The position numbers were made by a program, and so were the translations under genes. From Bdellovibrionales bacterium CG12_big_fil_rev_8_21_14_0_65_38_15 (lineage in GTDB: Bacteria; Bdellovibrionota; Bacteriovoracia; Bacteriovoracales; Bacteriovoracaceae), in NCBI GenBank assembly GCA_002787775.1, contig PCUW01000040.1:1-64000 (forward strand): a stretch of DNA of 64,000 bases. The letters are read 5' to 3'. The notes under the pieces are model-generated. The model made no database searches. It had not been told where the DNA came from and saw nothing but the letters and a program-made list of their open reading frames with translations. Every line of letters begins with the position of its first letter. Position 1 is the first letter of the stretch. Positions 43,229 through 51,304 of this stretch are shown here, one piece after another.

Positions 43229-44953
43229 TTGTACTCGCTTGGCATTATTGCTCTTCAGGGGCATTGCTCCACCATATCCTTGTATAAAGACGACGAATTA
43301 GTATTCGCTCTATCTGAGGAGCGATTATCTCGAATTAAAGAAGACTCAAACTTTCCTGAGTTCGCCATCAAAGCCTGTTTAGATAAATTCAATTTAAAAA
43401 TGCAAGATATCGATTCAATTTCCTTTGCTTGGAATCCATGGAGTAGCCTGTGGTTTTATTTATTAAAAAATTTAAAGCACACAACATTTGATTTCTTGTT
43501 CGGTAAACGAATAAACGGAAAGCGCTCAAGAGTTAAAAAGTTTTTAGAGATGATCTTTATTAGATCATATATCAAAAAGACATTTGGCCATTGTCCTAAG
43601 CTTAGTTTTAAAGATCACCATACATGTCATTCTTTAACTTCGATCTTTCATTCAGGTTTCACAGACCCATTGAGTCTCGTCATTGATGGTTACGGCGATA
43701 GAGCAACCATAAGCTTATACAAATTAAATGGCCGTCATCATCAATTACTTCAAGAAACTTTTTTTCCTGATTCTCTTGGTTTATTTTATTCAATGTTTAC
43801 ACAATTCTTAGGTTTTACTTCAGATATAGATGAATATAAGTTCATGGGACTTTCTTCATATGGTGAACCAAGTCTTGTCGATAAAATTAATCAAGTCATC
43901 TCCTTTGATGAAAATAACTTTGTTAAACTGAATTTGACATATTTTACATTTCAAAAATCATCCAATGTTTTTTATTCTGATAAACTCATTGAGCTTTTAG
44001 GTGATCCAAAAACTTATGATTTCAAACAAAGAACAGATTTAGCTAAAAGTGTTCAAGTTGTTTTCTCTCAAGTGATTTTAAAAATAATAAAAAATATCAA
44101 ACAAAAGTACGGACAAGAAACACAGAGCATTTGTTTTTCTGGCGGAGTTTTTCAAAATTGTGTTTTAAATAAAGATATTAGAGATAGTAAGATATTTAAA
44201 AATGTATTCTTTACTCCACTTTGTTCTGATCTTGGTACTGCCATTGGAGCTTGCTTGAGCGAGCGTTTATCAAAAGGCTTAAGTCTCAAAAAGCTCAGTC
44301 ATTTGTATTTAGGTAGTTCTTTTTCTGACACCGAAATTGAAAAGATTCTGAAATTCTTTAATTTAAACTACACGACCTCTGAAAACCTTACAAAAGATAC
44401 GGCAAAAATTCTTGAGCAAGAAAATATTATTGGTTGGTTTCAAGGGGCGAGTGAGCTTGGTTATAGAGCTTTAGGTGCACGCAGCATCTTAGCTGATCCT
44501 AGAAAACAAGAAATGAAAGATAAGGTTAATCACAAAATAAAAAAACGAGAATCATTTCGTCCTTTTGCTCCTGCTACGACCAATGAGTTTGTTCATAAAT
44601 TCTTTGAAGTCAGCGGCCAAGAGCTTGGTTATATGATTGAGACTGTTGATGCTAAAAAAGAAATGGCAAATGAAATAGCTGCAGTTGTTCATGTTGATTC
44701 ATCCTCTAGAGTACAAGTCGTTAGCGAGCAGGATAATAAGATTTTTTATGATCTGCTCTTAGAATTTGAAAAACAAACAGGCGTTGGCGTTCTCCTTAAT
44801 ACATCTTTTAATATTAAAGATGAGCCTATCGTGAACTCCCCTCAGGATGCCTTGATCTGTTTTGCTCGTGCCAATCTTGACTACCTCGTTATGGGTCGTT
44901 TCATTATACCTGCAAATAGTAATAATCATTTTATATCGAGATATCAGTCGTGA
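43229..44953 (+). CDS. Carbamoyltransferase, NodU/CmcH/TobZ family
   Basis: 574 residues. Transfers a carbamoyl group from carbamoyl phosphate, via an adenylate, to a hydroxyl group, typically of a sugar or secondary metabolite. N-terminal Kae1-like domain: LGIIALQGHCSTISLYKDDE, ALSEERLSRIKEDSNFPEFAIK, and the metal site FKDHHTCHSLTSIF with VIDGYGDRA. C-terminal domain: GWFQGASELGYRALGARSIL, then KKRESFRPFAPAT and LLNTSFNIKDEPIVNSPQDA. The start is TTG at 43229 with gaagg upstream. AT-rich compared with the flanking genes. The next gene overlaps by 4 bases. A modifier of a surface polysaccharide is the likeliest role (inference). Confidence 0.92.
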   Translation: MYSLGIIALQGHCSTISLYKDDELVFALSEERLSRIKEDSNFPEFAIKACLDKFNLKMQDIDSISFAWNPWSSLWFYLLKNLKHTTFDFLFGKRINGKRSRVKKFLEMIFIRSYIKKTFGHCPKLSFKDHHTCHSLTSIFHSGFTDPLSLVIDGYGDRATISLYKLNGRHHQLLQETFFPDSLGLFYSMFTQFLGFTSDIDEYKFMGLSSYGEPSLVDKINQVISFDENNFVKLNLTYFTFQKSSNVFYSDKLIELLGDPKTYDFKQRTDLAKSVQVVFSQVILKIIKNIKQKYGQETQSICFSGGVFQNCVLNKDIRDSKIFKNVFFTPLCSDLGTAIGACLSERLSKGLSLKKLSHLYLGSSFSDTEIEKILKFFNLNYTTSENLTKDTAKILEQENIIGWFQGASELGYRALGARSILADPRKQEMKDKVNHKIKKRESFRPFAPATTNEFVHKFFEVSGQELGYMIETVDAKKEMANEIAAVVHVDSSSRVQVVSEQDNKIFYDLLLEFEKQTGVGVLLNTSFNIKDEPIVNSPQDALICFARANLDYLVMGRFIIPANSNNHFISRYQS

Positions 44954-46350
44954 TAAATAAAAATGTAGCTTTTTGGGGGCAAACCCTAATGTGGATACTT
45001 CTAGCCTTTTTGATGTCTGTATTCATGTATGAGCATATTTCTTCTCATTATATTTTTTGGAAAGATCCTACGATTTGGTTTTTTCCTATTTTAATATCGA
45101 AGAGCTATATTAATTGGGACTTATCACGTGTTGTTGCCCACCTGCTAAATGATGCTCCTCTTCTATTGTGGATGCAGATGTCCTCAAATATTAAAATCTT
45201 AGCCTATGTTTTCTCTGCTACAGTTTGGTTTTGGTATTTTGTAAGTTTTCTGTTTTCATTTCTTTATATTTTGAAAAGAGATGAAAGATATCTTTTAGTT
45301 CTCTTTCCCATTATCTTAAGCGCCTCTATAAAAGCTTTTCTTTATACGGAAATTCATTTTATCGCTATTTTAGGTCTTCCAGCTTTATTATTGCTTTTAA
45401 GCGAGAAAGAAAAAAGTACTGTTAGACAGATTTTTTTAAGTATTTTGCTGATCGCATTGGGCTTTACGCACCAGTCAGTCATTTTTTATTACGCCAGTGT
45501 AATTTTATTTCTTTTTATTTCTAAAAATATAAAAATTTTTCCAGGCCTAACGCGGATCATTCCTCTGTTAATTTCTCTTGCCATGCTTATCTATAACTTA
45601 TTAGTCATTTTTAAACCTAATGATGAAGTATGCGATGCCTGTATCAGTGATTTTAGAACAACATTGTTTTATATTGGTGGGTATTGGAGCGTTTGGGTGT
45701 TTTTAGCTTTCTTTGTTCCTCTTTTTTATCTTTCGCGCAAAGGATACAAATTCTTAATTCCATTTCTAGCTTTGTATGGGTATTTCTACTCAGTTTCGCT
45801 TCAAAAATATAACTACACTGAGCTCTTTGTACAATGGAATGGTCGTATTCATATAATTCTTATCTTTAGTATCATGTGTTTTTTAGTTCTTTTGTTGAAA
45901 TTCCTAAGCAAGATAAATCTTTTAAAAAGAATTAACGCCTTAACTCCAATATATTGTTGTTTATGTATTGTGAGCTCATTTAGTTATATAAATGTTTGGA
46001 AAGATATCAAAATGGATCTCTCGAGCGTTTCAAATCGAGTTGACGAAAATAAACCACTAGTGATGCTAACCCTTTCAAATCCTGAATTTAAAATGGCGCC
46101 AGTTAATTATAATGCAGTTTTAGCGGCCCGTAATATTCAGGATCTCAGTCTCTTTTTTCAGTTAGTTGAAGGCAAGCAGGTCATTCATCGTCTTATAGTT
46201 AGAGATTATGACTATAAAAATACCCAAGAAGCCTTTGATCGACTTGCTCGACTTGAAGATTTGGGGATAACTTTTTCTAAGCCTTTAAGCGATTGTATTG
46301 AAGAGTTCGAAGTTAATTTAAAAGATGCCAGCTGCGTACTTAACTTTTAA
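44950..46350 (+). CDS. Polytopic membrane protein, function unknown
   Basis: 466 residues, rich in Phe, Leu and Ile, with about 10-12 membrane spans over residues 10-345 and a soluble C-terminal domain (about 355-466) with Cys near the end. The layout recalls membrane glycosyltransferases or O-antigen-type proteins, but no motif proves it. The start is GTG at 44950, overlapping the carbamoyltransferase stop, so the two are translated together and probably act on the same glycan (inference). Strongly AT-rich. Confidence 0.75.
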   Translation: MINKNVAFWGQTLMWILLAFLMSVFMYEHISSHYIFWKDPTIWFFPILISKSYINWDLSRVVAHLLNDAPLLLWMQMSSNIKILAYVFSATVWFWYFVSFLFSFLYILKRDERYLLVLFPIILSASIKAFLYTEIHFIAILGLPALLLLLSEKEKSTVRQIFLSILLIALGFTHQSVIFYYASVILFLFISKNIKIFPGLTRIIPLLISLAMLIYNLLVIFKPNDEVCDACISDFRTTLFYIGGYWSVWVFLAFFVPLFYLSRKGYKFLIPFLALYGYFYSVSLQKYNYTELFVQWNGRIHIILIFSIMCFLVLLLKFLSKINLLKRINALTPIYCCLCIVSSFSYINVWKDIKMDLSSVSNRVDENKPLVMLTLSNPEFKMAPVNYNAVLAARNIQDLSLFFQLVEGKQVIHRLIVRDYDYKNTQEAFDRLARLEDLGITFSKPLSDCIEEFEVNLKDASCVLNF

Positions 46351-46473
46351 ACACATATCTATGATTGATCTAAGTGTTTGATTTTACGAAGATAATTATC
46401 GCTAAAAAATATTTAGAGATCCATCAATACCTATAAACTTTACACTTAAACTAACTAATTATGACACAGACCG

Positions 46474-46520
46474 TCTTTTGGGGGATGTATAGCTAAATCT
46501 GTTGCCAATAGTCCAAAGGG
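46474..46520 (+). promoter_or_regulatory. Leader hairpin hiding the protease ribosome-binding site
   Basis: tcttttgg (46474-46481) pairs with ccaaaggg (46513-46520) through 8 pairs with two G-T wobbles. The gggg before the ATG is partly inside the stem. The matching hairpin before the dead copy keeps the pairing with different bases. Confidence 0.5.
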
Positions 46521-46527
46521 GTCTTTA

Positions 46528-47448
46528 ATGAAAATGCAACTTATCGCTTCTTGCGCGTTAGTTTTAACCAATGCATCTATCTTCGCTCAAGACATGAGCA
46601 TACCAAAAGTCATCTACGGTGAAGATAATCGTGTTGATGTTGCCGATTCGAATAACCCACTTTTTATTAAACTTGCTATGTCGACAGCAGCTCAAATTGA
46701 AAAGAGTAAGCTCACAGTAAGAGGTTCAGATGCTATTTTGTCATTTGAATCACTTGAAAATGGCATGGGTGTTTGTCCAACTGAAAAGTTTGCGGCCCAA
46801 AATAGTATCGCAAGATGTTCGGGCTTTTTAATTGCTAAAGACCTTCTTGTTACAGCAGGACATTGCGTTCGCTCACAAGATGAATGTGATAAATACGCTT
46901 GGGTTTTTGACTACAGAGAAGGTGAAGTTAATGATGGAAAACTTCCTTCATCAAGCGTTTACTCTTGTAAGAAGATTATTCGCCAAGCTCTTGATCCAAT
47001 ATCAGAAGCTGACTACGCTCTGATTCAACTTGATCGTAAAGTTAAAGACAGAAAGCCACTTAAGTTTAGAAAAAGTGGAAGTCCAAGTGTTGGTGACGAG
47101 TTAGTTGTGATTGGACATCCTTCAGGATTAACAACCAAGATATCTGATGGTGCTAAGGTTATTGAGAACAGCGCTGATCAATATGTCTTAACTGATTTAG
47201 ATACATATGGTGGAAACTCAGGTTCGGCCGTATTCAATGCCACTTCAGGAGCTATTGAAGGTATTCTAGTTCGTGGTGCTAAAGACTATGTCTATGATTG
47301 GCAGCAAGGCTGTTACGTTTCAAACGTGTGTGAGTCTGTTGGCGGCGCAGGTTGTGAAGGTGAAGAAGTTAGCCGTATCAGTAAGGTAAAACTCGGTAAA
47401 TTTACAGGAATTATTGGATTCTTTAAAAGACTGTTTGGTCTTCTATAA
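46528..47448 (+). CDS. Secreted trypsin-like serine protease
   Basis: 306 residues. Signal peptide to about residue 20 (ASIFA). The catalytic triad is visible: His112 in LLVTAGHCVRS, Asp162 in EADYALIQLDR, Ser231 in TYGGNSGSAVF. Cys pairs around the active site suggest disulfides. The segment GHPSGLTTKISDGAKV fits the V8/glutamyl-endopeptidase side of the chymotrypsin superfamily. A secreted protease would suit a predatory or saprophytic life (inference). A broken half-copy lies 3.9 kb upstream. Start ATG at 46528 after aaagggg. Confidence 0.93.
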   Translation: MKMQLIASCALVLTNASIFAQDMSIPKVIYGEDNRVDVADSNNPLFIKLAMSTAAQIEKSKLTVRGSDAILSFESLENGMGVCPTEKFAAQNSIARCSGFLIAKDLLVTAGHCVRSQDECDKYAWVFDYREGEVNDGKLPSSSVYSCKKIIRQALDPISEADYALIQLDRKVKDRKPLKFRKSGSPSVGDELVVIGHPSGLTTKISDGAKVIENSADQYVLTDLDTYGGNSGSAVFNATSGAIEGILVRGAKDYVYDWQQGCYVSNVCESVGGAGCEGEEVSRISKVKLGKFTGIIGFFKRLFGLL

Positions 47449-47471
47449 TTCATAATGGTTTGGAGATTGAT

Positions 47472-47762
47472 ATGATCGCGAATATTAAAAAATTCAAGTT
47501 ACTACAAGATAAAGAAGATAGCCTCGTCGAGGGTCTTGGTGTGACAATGCTTATCAATCTCGCTCACCTTGTATCAGTAAAGCCAATTAATGTGGCTACT
47601 CAAGCGGGAGTCGTTCAAGCTTATTGGATTAGACTCTCTAATGGGAAAAAGTATAAAGCGACAGAAATCCCTGAAGAACTGTCAGAGCTTTTAAAAAATG
47701 ATGTCATGAATTTTGCGCAACTTAATGGAAGTGAGATTGATTCCATTAATGATGTTCACTAA
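47472..47762 (+). CDS. Small conserved-looking protein, function unknown
   Basis: 96 residues, start ATG at 47472 with ggag six bases upstream, 23 bases after the protease stop. A soluble, mixed protein without signal peptide. It may be co-transcribed with the protease. No family recognised. It converges with the gene at 47765. Confidence 0.65.
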   Translation: MIANIKKFKLLQDKEDSLVEGLGVTMLINLAHLVSVKPINVATQAGVVQAYWIRLSNGKKYKATEIPEELSELLKNDVMNFAQLNGSEIDSINDVH

Positions 47763-47764
47763 AA

Positions 47765-48889
47765 CTAGTGATCGAATCTTAGAGTAATTAGATTATTCTC
47801 TTCTTTTTCTTCAATTGCTGAAATACTAGCAGGAATCGGCTTTTTTAAAGAGTTACCGTATAAAATGGTAATCAAGACTTTATCTAAGACTTTAAATTCA
47901 CCTTTTCGTTTTTCGATAAGGTGAACTTCTTGCGTCGTAATTTCTTCTATTTGATAAAAAACCTCACTAGAGAATTGTTCCTCTGCAAGCTGACGTTTCA
48001 ATCCAATTTTTTCTTTTGGCTGATTAAAAAGAACAGGCGAGTTAAGGCTGATATCAAATTTAGCTTCGACGTACCAATATTTTGCATATTCAGAGGGCTT
48101 ATTAAATACAGTTATTTTGGCACTTAATGGTGAGCTAAGTGAGCTATCTAAAATAGAATGGACGATGATAGAATCGCCCAGTTTAAATTCATTTTTTACA
48201 AGTGTTTGAAAAGAAACTCCATGTGTTTCAACTTCGCTCAAGATATATGTCGATGGCTCTGTAGAAGGCTTTCCTAAAACAACTCTCTTGGTTTTTGTCG
48301 TTAATTCACTCAAACCTTCATTTGAAGTCTCTTTAACAACACCTTTATCTGAGAATGCTAGAGTCGAAGCAGTATCTTTAATTTCTGGTTTTTTAGCAAA
48401 AACATAAGAACCAGTTTTTTCTGCAGAGTCTTCATCTTTAGGTATGTCTGAGATAGATGTTAGATCCGTATTTATAACTTGAAGGACCTGTGAAATAAGA
48501 TCTAAATCAGCTTTGTCCATATCATTAGAGTCAGCATCTGGAGCAAGATCTGATGGTGAAAACTCAGAGAGCTTTAAGACAGTCGTTGGAGCTGATAAAA
48601 TAATAGCTTCTTTTTCTACTCGCTCAATTTTACATTTAAATATATTCAAAAGGTCTTCGTGAAAGCAGTTGAGGTCTTTAATATTTTTAAGGGCATTTTG
48701 ATTGGCAGATTTATCAAGCCTAAATTTGAGTTGTCTTTTATCTTTATCCCAATGAATCAATAAAGAATGCAAAATAATAAGGCGTCCTTCTAAGTGGGTC
48801 CAAAGATAACAAGACTCAATAGATTGAGATAACTCATCGAGCTGTTGATCAATTTGAGGAATGTCGGCAATCTTATTTTGAAATCTCAC
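47765..48889 (-). CDS. Unknown protein, possible PilZ-like C-terminal domain
   Basis: 374 residues. Helical N-terminus, an acidic low-complexity middle (about 125-190), and a beta-rich C-terminal half with segments such as YILSEVETHGVSFQTLVKNEFKLGDSIIVHS that resemble PilZ barrels, though the RxxxR and NxSxxG c-di-GMP motifs are absent. Last gene of the minus-strand signalling operon; a downstream effector is plausible but not shown. Confidence 0.6.
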   Translation of the reverse strand: MRFQNKIADIPQIDQQLDELSQSIESCYLWTHLEGRLIILHSLLIHWDKDKRQLKFRLDKSANQNALKNIKDLNCFHEDLLNIFKCKIERVEKEAIILSAPTTVLKLSEFSPSDLAPDADSNDMDKADLDLISQVLQVINTDLTSISDIPKDEDSAEKTGSYVFAKKPEIKDTASTLAFSDKGVVKETSNEGLSELTTKTKRVVLGKPSTEPSTYILSEVETHGVSFQTLVKNEFKLGDSIIVHSILDSSLSSPLSAKITVFNKPSEYAKYWYVEAKFDISLNSPVLFNQPKEKIGLKRQLAEEQFSSEVFYQIEEITTQEVHLIEKRKGEFKVLDKVLITILYGNSLKKPIPASISAIEEKEENNLITLRFDH

Positions 48890-48934
48890 TAAAAGAGTAT
48901 AGCAAAACTTCTAGGTCTTTAATATCAGGGTAAA

Positions 48935-49324
48935 TTATTTTTTACCTAAGGCCTTGATCACCGCTTTTAAAAGACCTTGGCGAGTGAAAGGCTTAATTAA
49001 AAAGCATTTAACTCCCAAATTAATGGCTTTAAGGGCATGCTCGTTTTGCATGGCCCCAGACATAAAGATAATCTTATGCTTTCTAGAGCCAAGAGTCATT
49101 ACGAGGTTTTCAATCATATTAAGACCATCTTTATCTGGCATTTGATTATCAATAATTAAAAGATCAAATTCTTGATTTCGAACTTTTTGAAGCGCAACCG
49201 TTGAAGAAGTCGAGGAGACAATAAAAGAGAAAATATTAAAGCTTTTAAGCATGACTTCAATGAGGTCACAGATATGCTGTTCATCATCAACAACTAGAAC
49301 AGAGAGCTTTTTACTTTCACTCAT
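48935..49324 (-). CDS. Single-domain response regulator (CheY-like)
   Basis: 129 residues, receiver domain only. Acidic pair Asp13-Asp14 (VLVVDDEQ), phospho-acceptor Asp59 (LLIIDNQMPDKDG), Ser in IIFMSGAM, and Lys in FLIKPFT. Overlaps the end of the histidine kinase gene by 8 bases, so the two are very likely partners. Confidence 0.93.
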   Translation of the reverse strand: MSESKKLSVLVVDDEQHICDLIEVMLKSFNIFSFIVSSTSSTVALQKVRNQEFDLLIIDNQMPDKDGLNMIENLVMTLGSRKHKIIFMSGAMQNEHALKAINLGVKCFLIKPFTRQGLLKAVIKALGKK

Positions 49325-50837
49325 TTGAGGCTCCTAGGACTTTAGAAATGGCTTCTAAAACTTGGGAATTATTAAATGGCTTGGTAATAAAAGTTGAGAT
49401 GTTTAATGTCTCTTTATCTTTTTGGAATGTTTCTTTTCCATTAAGCGCACCACTTAAATAAATAATAGGAATATCTTCTTCAAGAGCTCTAATTTTTTGT
49501 GCCAGCTCACTACCTGAAAATTTAGGCATGGCTAGATCTGTGATGACAAGATCAATCTCCGTTTGAATGAGAATATGAAGTGCATCATCACCACCTGTAG
49601 ATCCTACTACAGAATAGCCTGCAGCTTGTAGCATTTCATCGAGTTCATTTAGAACTGCTGGATCATTATCGACGATAAGAATCTTCTTTTGATCACCTTC
49701 TCCGATTTCAGGCCCAAAACCACCAGAAGTAATCATACTACTCATTTCCATCGTTGGAAGTTGAATAGAAAAACAGACACCTTGCTTTTGATTCTCGAAG
49801 GTGAGTGTGCCTTGATGCTTTTCAATAAGTCTCTTGCTGATAGAAAGTCCAAGTCCCGAACCCTTTCCTATATCTTTTGTCGTAAAAAAAGGCTGGAAAA
49901 CATTATCTCCAATTGATGAATCAATTCCTGGGCCGTTATCAGTAATAGAAAAGCCTACAAAATGATCAGCTTTAGTAAAAGAAATAGTAACGCTGGGATT
50001 TTTAACTTGGTTATCTAAAAGTGCATCAAATGAGTTTTTCAAAAGATTAACAATCACTTGTTCAAGCTCAACTGGATTCGCTTGAATGATTAATGGTTCA
50101 TCGATTTCATTAATCTCCATTTTAATTAAGTCTTTTCGAGATCCTGTATGTGTAAGTTCACAGGCACCTTTTGTCACTTTCTGTAGATCACAAAATTGAC
50201 GATGATCATCATTTGTTCGAACATAGGATTTCATATTATTGATAATCGATGAAATTTTTTCAAGAGATGTCGTAACTCTATTGATAGAGGTAATAACTTC
50301 TTCTTTATTCAAACTCGCATTCTCTTTTAATTCCCATTCAATATTTTGAGCATACCCATAAGCGACTGTTAAAGGATTATTAATTTCATGTGAGATGCCA
50401 GCAGAGAGTTCACCTAACGTGGCTAGCTTATCTGTTTGTAGTATCTTTTCATGTGTTTTCTTGATCTCTTCAAGTTGAATCTTGTATTTATCATATAGAT
50501 TACGTTCAACAGTAAGGTCATTGAAGGAGAGTATGATGTTATCCTCTTCCTTAATCGCCTTTATTACAACTGTAATGGGACCATAACCTTGAGTTGTAAA
50601 CAGAATTGATTCTTCTGAGATGCCAGTTGTATTTTTTTGAGCTCCCTCAAAAACTTTGGTAATGACTTCTTTTTTATCAAAAAGCTCTGAAAATTGCTTT
50701 GTATTCTTAAGAACACGAGGGGATGACTGGATAAGAACTAAAAAAGCTTGATTGAAATATACGATGGATTGATTGTTATCGATAACAACGACTCCAGATA
50801 ATAGATCATCAAAAAGTTTATACTTTTCTGTACTCAT
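49317..50837 (-). CDS. Hybrid histidine kinase with PAS and receiver domains
   Basis: 506 residues. PAS domain (about 8-115), HisKA with phospho-acceptor His150 (LGELSAGISHEINNPLTVAYG), HATPase (VEQVIVNLLKNSFDAL; SITDNGPGIDSS; GKGSGLGLSISKRLIEKHQG) and a C-terminal receiver (about 383-500; KILIVDNDPAVLNELDEML and DLVITDLAMPKFSG). No membrane span, so it senses a cytoplasmic signal. Lies between the STAS gene (5 bases) and the response regulator. Confidence 0.94.
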   Translation of the reverse strand: MSTEKYKLFDDLLSGVVVIDNNQSIVYFNQAFLVLIQSSPRVLKNTKQFSELFDKKEVITKVFEGAQKNTTGISEESILFTTQGYGPITVVIKAIKEEDNIILSFNDLTVERNLYDKYKIQLEEIKKTHEKILQTDKLATLGELSAGISHEINNPLTVAYGYAQNIEWELKENASLNKEEVITSINRVTTSLEKISSIINNMKSYVRTNDDHRQFCDLQKVTKGACELTHTGSRKDLIKMEINEIDEPLIIQANPVELEQVIVNLLKNSFDALLDNQVKNPSVTISFTKADHFVGFSITDNGPGIDSSIGDNVFQPFFTTKDIGKGSGLGLSISKRLIEKHQGTLTFENQKQGVCFSIQLPTMEMSSMITSGGFGPEIGEGDQKKILIVDNDPAVLNELDEMLQAAGYSVVGSTGGDDALHILIQTEIDLVITDLAMPKFSGSELAQKIRALEEDIPIIYLSGALNGKETFQKDKETLNISTFITKPFNNSQVLEAISKVLGASNE

Positions 50838-50842
50838 GAAAC

Positions 50843-51304
50843 CTACTTTATAAAATTAAAATACTGAGCTTCAAGAGCATCAAACTCAAGTTCAGTTCCC
50901 GAATCATTTTTCTTAATGGGTGCTTTTTTGTTAGAAACTTCCTGAATTCTTAGAAGAACTTTAATCTCCTCGTCAGCGTCAGGATCAAAATAGGGAGCGT
51001 AAAAGCTTTCAATTGAAGCATTTGCTGGCAAAAAGCCTTCAACCATATTCATCTGCTCAATCATAATTTGCGGGCAGCTTTTATAAATAATCTTCGCCTT
51101 TTGATTTAGAGCAGTAACGAGATTAATGAGCTCTCTAACGCCACAAGAATTAATTAGGTTTACACCTGAAAAATTCAAATGAAATACGTTCGCCTCACAA
51201 GATGTTAATGCCTCAAAATTAGCATCTTCATCAATTCGTCCCGTCAAAATGACTTCAGCAACATTATTTTCTAGATTAACTTTAATATCCAGACCTGAAC
51301 TCAT
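50843..51304 (-). CDS. STAS-domain protein (anti-anti-sigma-like)
   Basis: 153 residues. STAS fold at about 5-105 with FHLNFSGVNLINSCGVRELINLV; Ser53 is at the usual phosphorylation position, although the preceding Asp of the family is Asn. A 45-residue tail has no visible motif. It overlaps the phosphatase/kinase gene by 4 bases (ATGA), as expected for the substrate of that enzyme in a partner switch. Confidence 0.85.
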   Translation of the reverse strand: MSSGLDIKVNLENNVAEVILTGRIDEDANFEALTSCEANVFHLNFSGVNLINSCGVRELINLVTALNQKAKIIYKSCPQIMIEQMNMVEGFLPANASIESFYAPYFDPDADEEIKVLLRIQEVSNKKAPIKKNDSGTELEFDALEAQYFNFIK

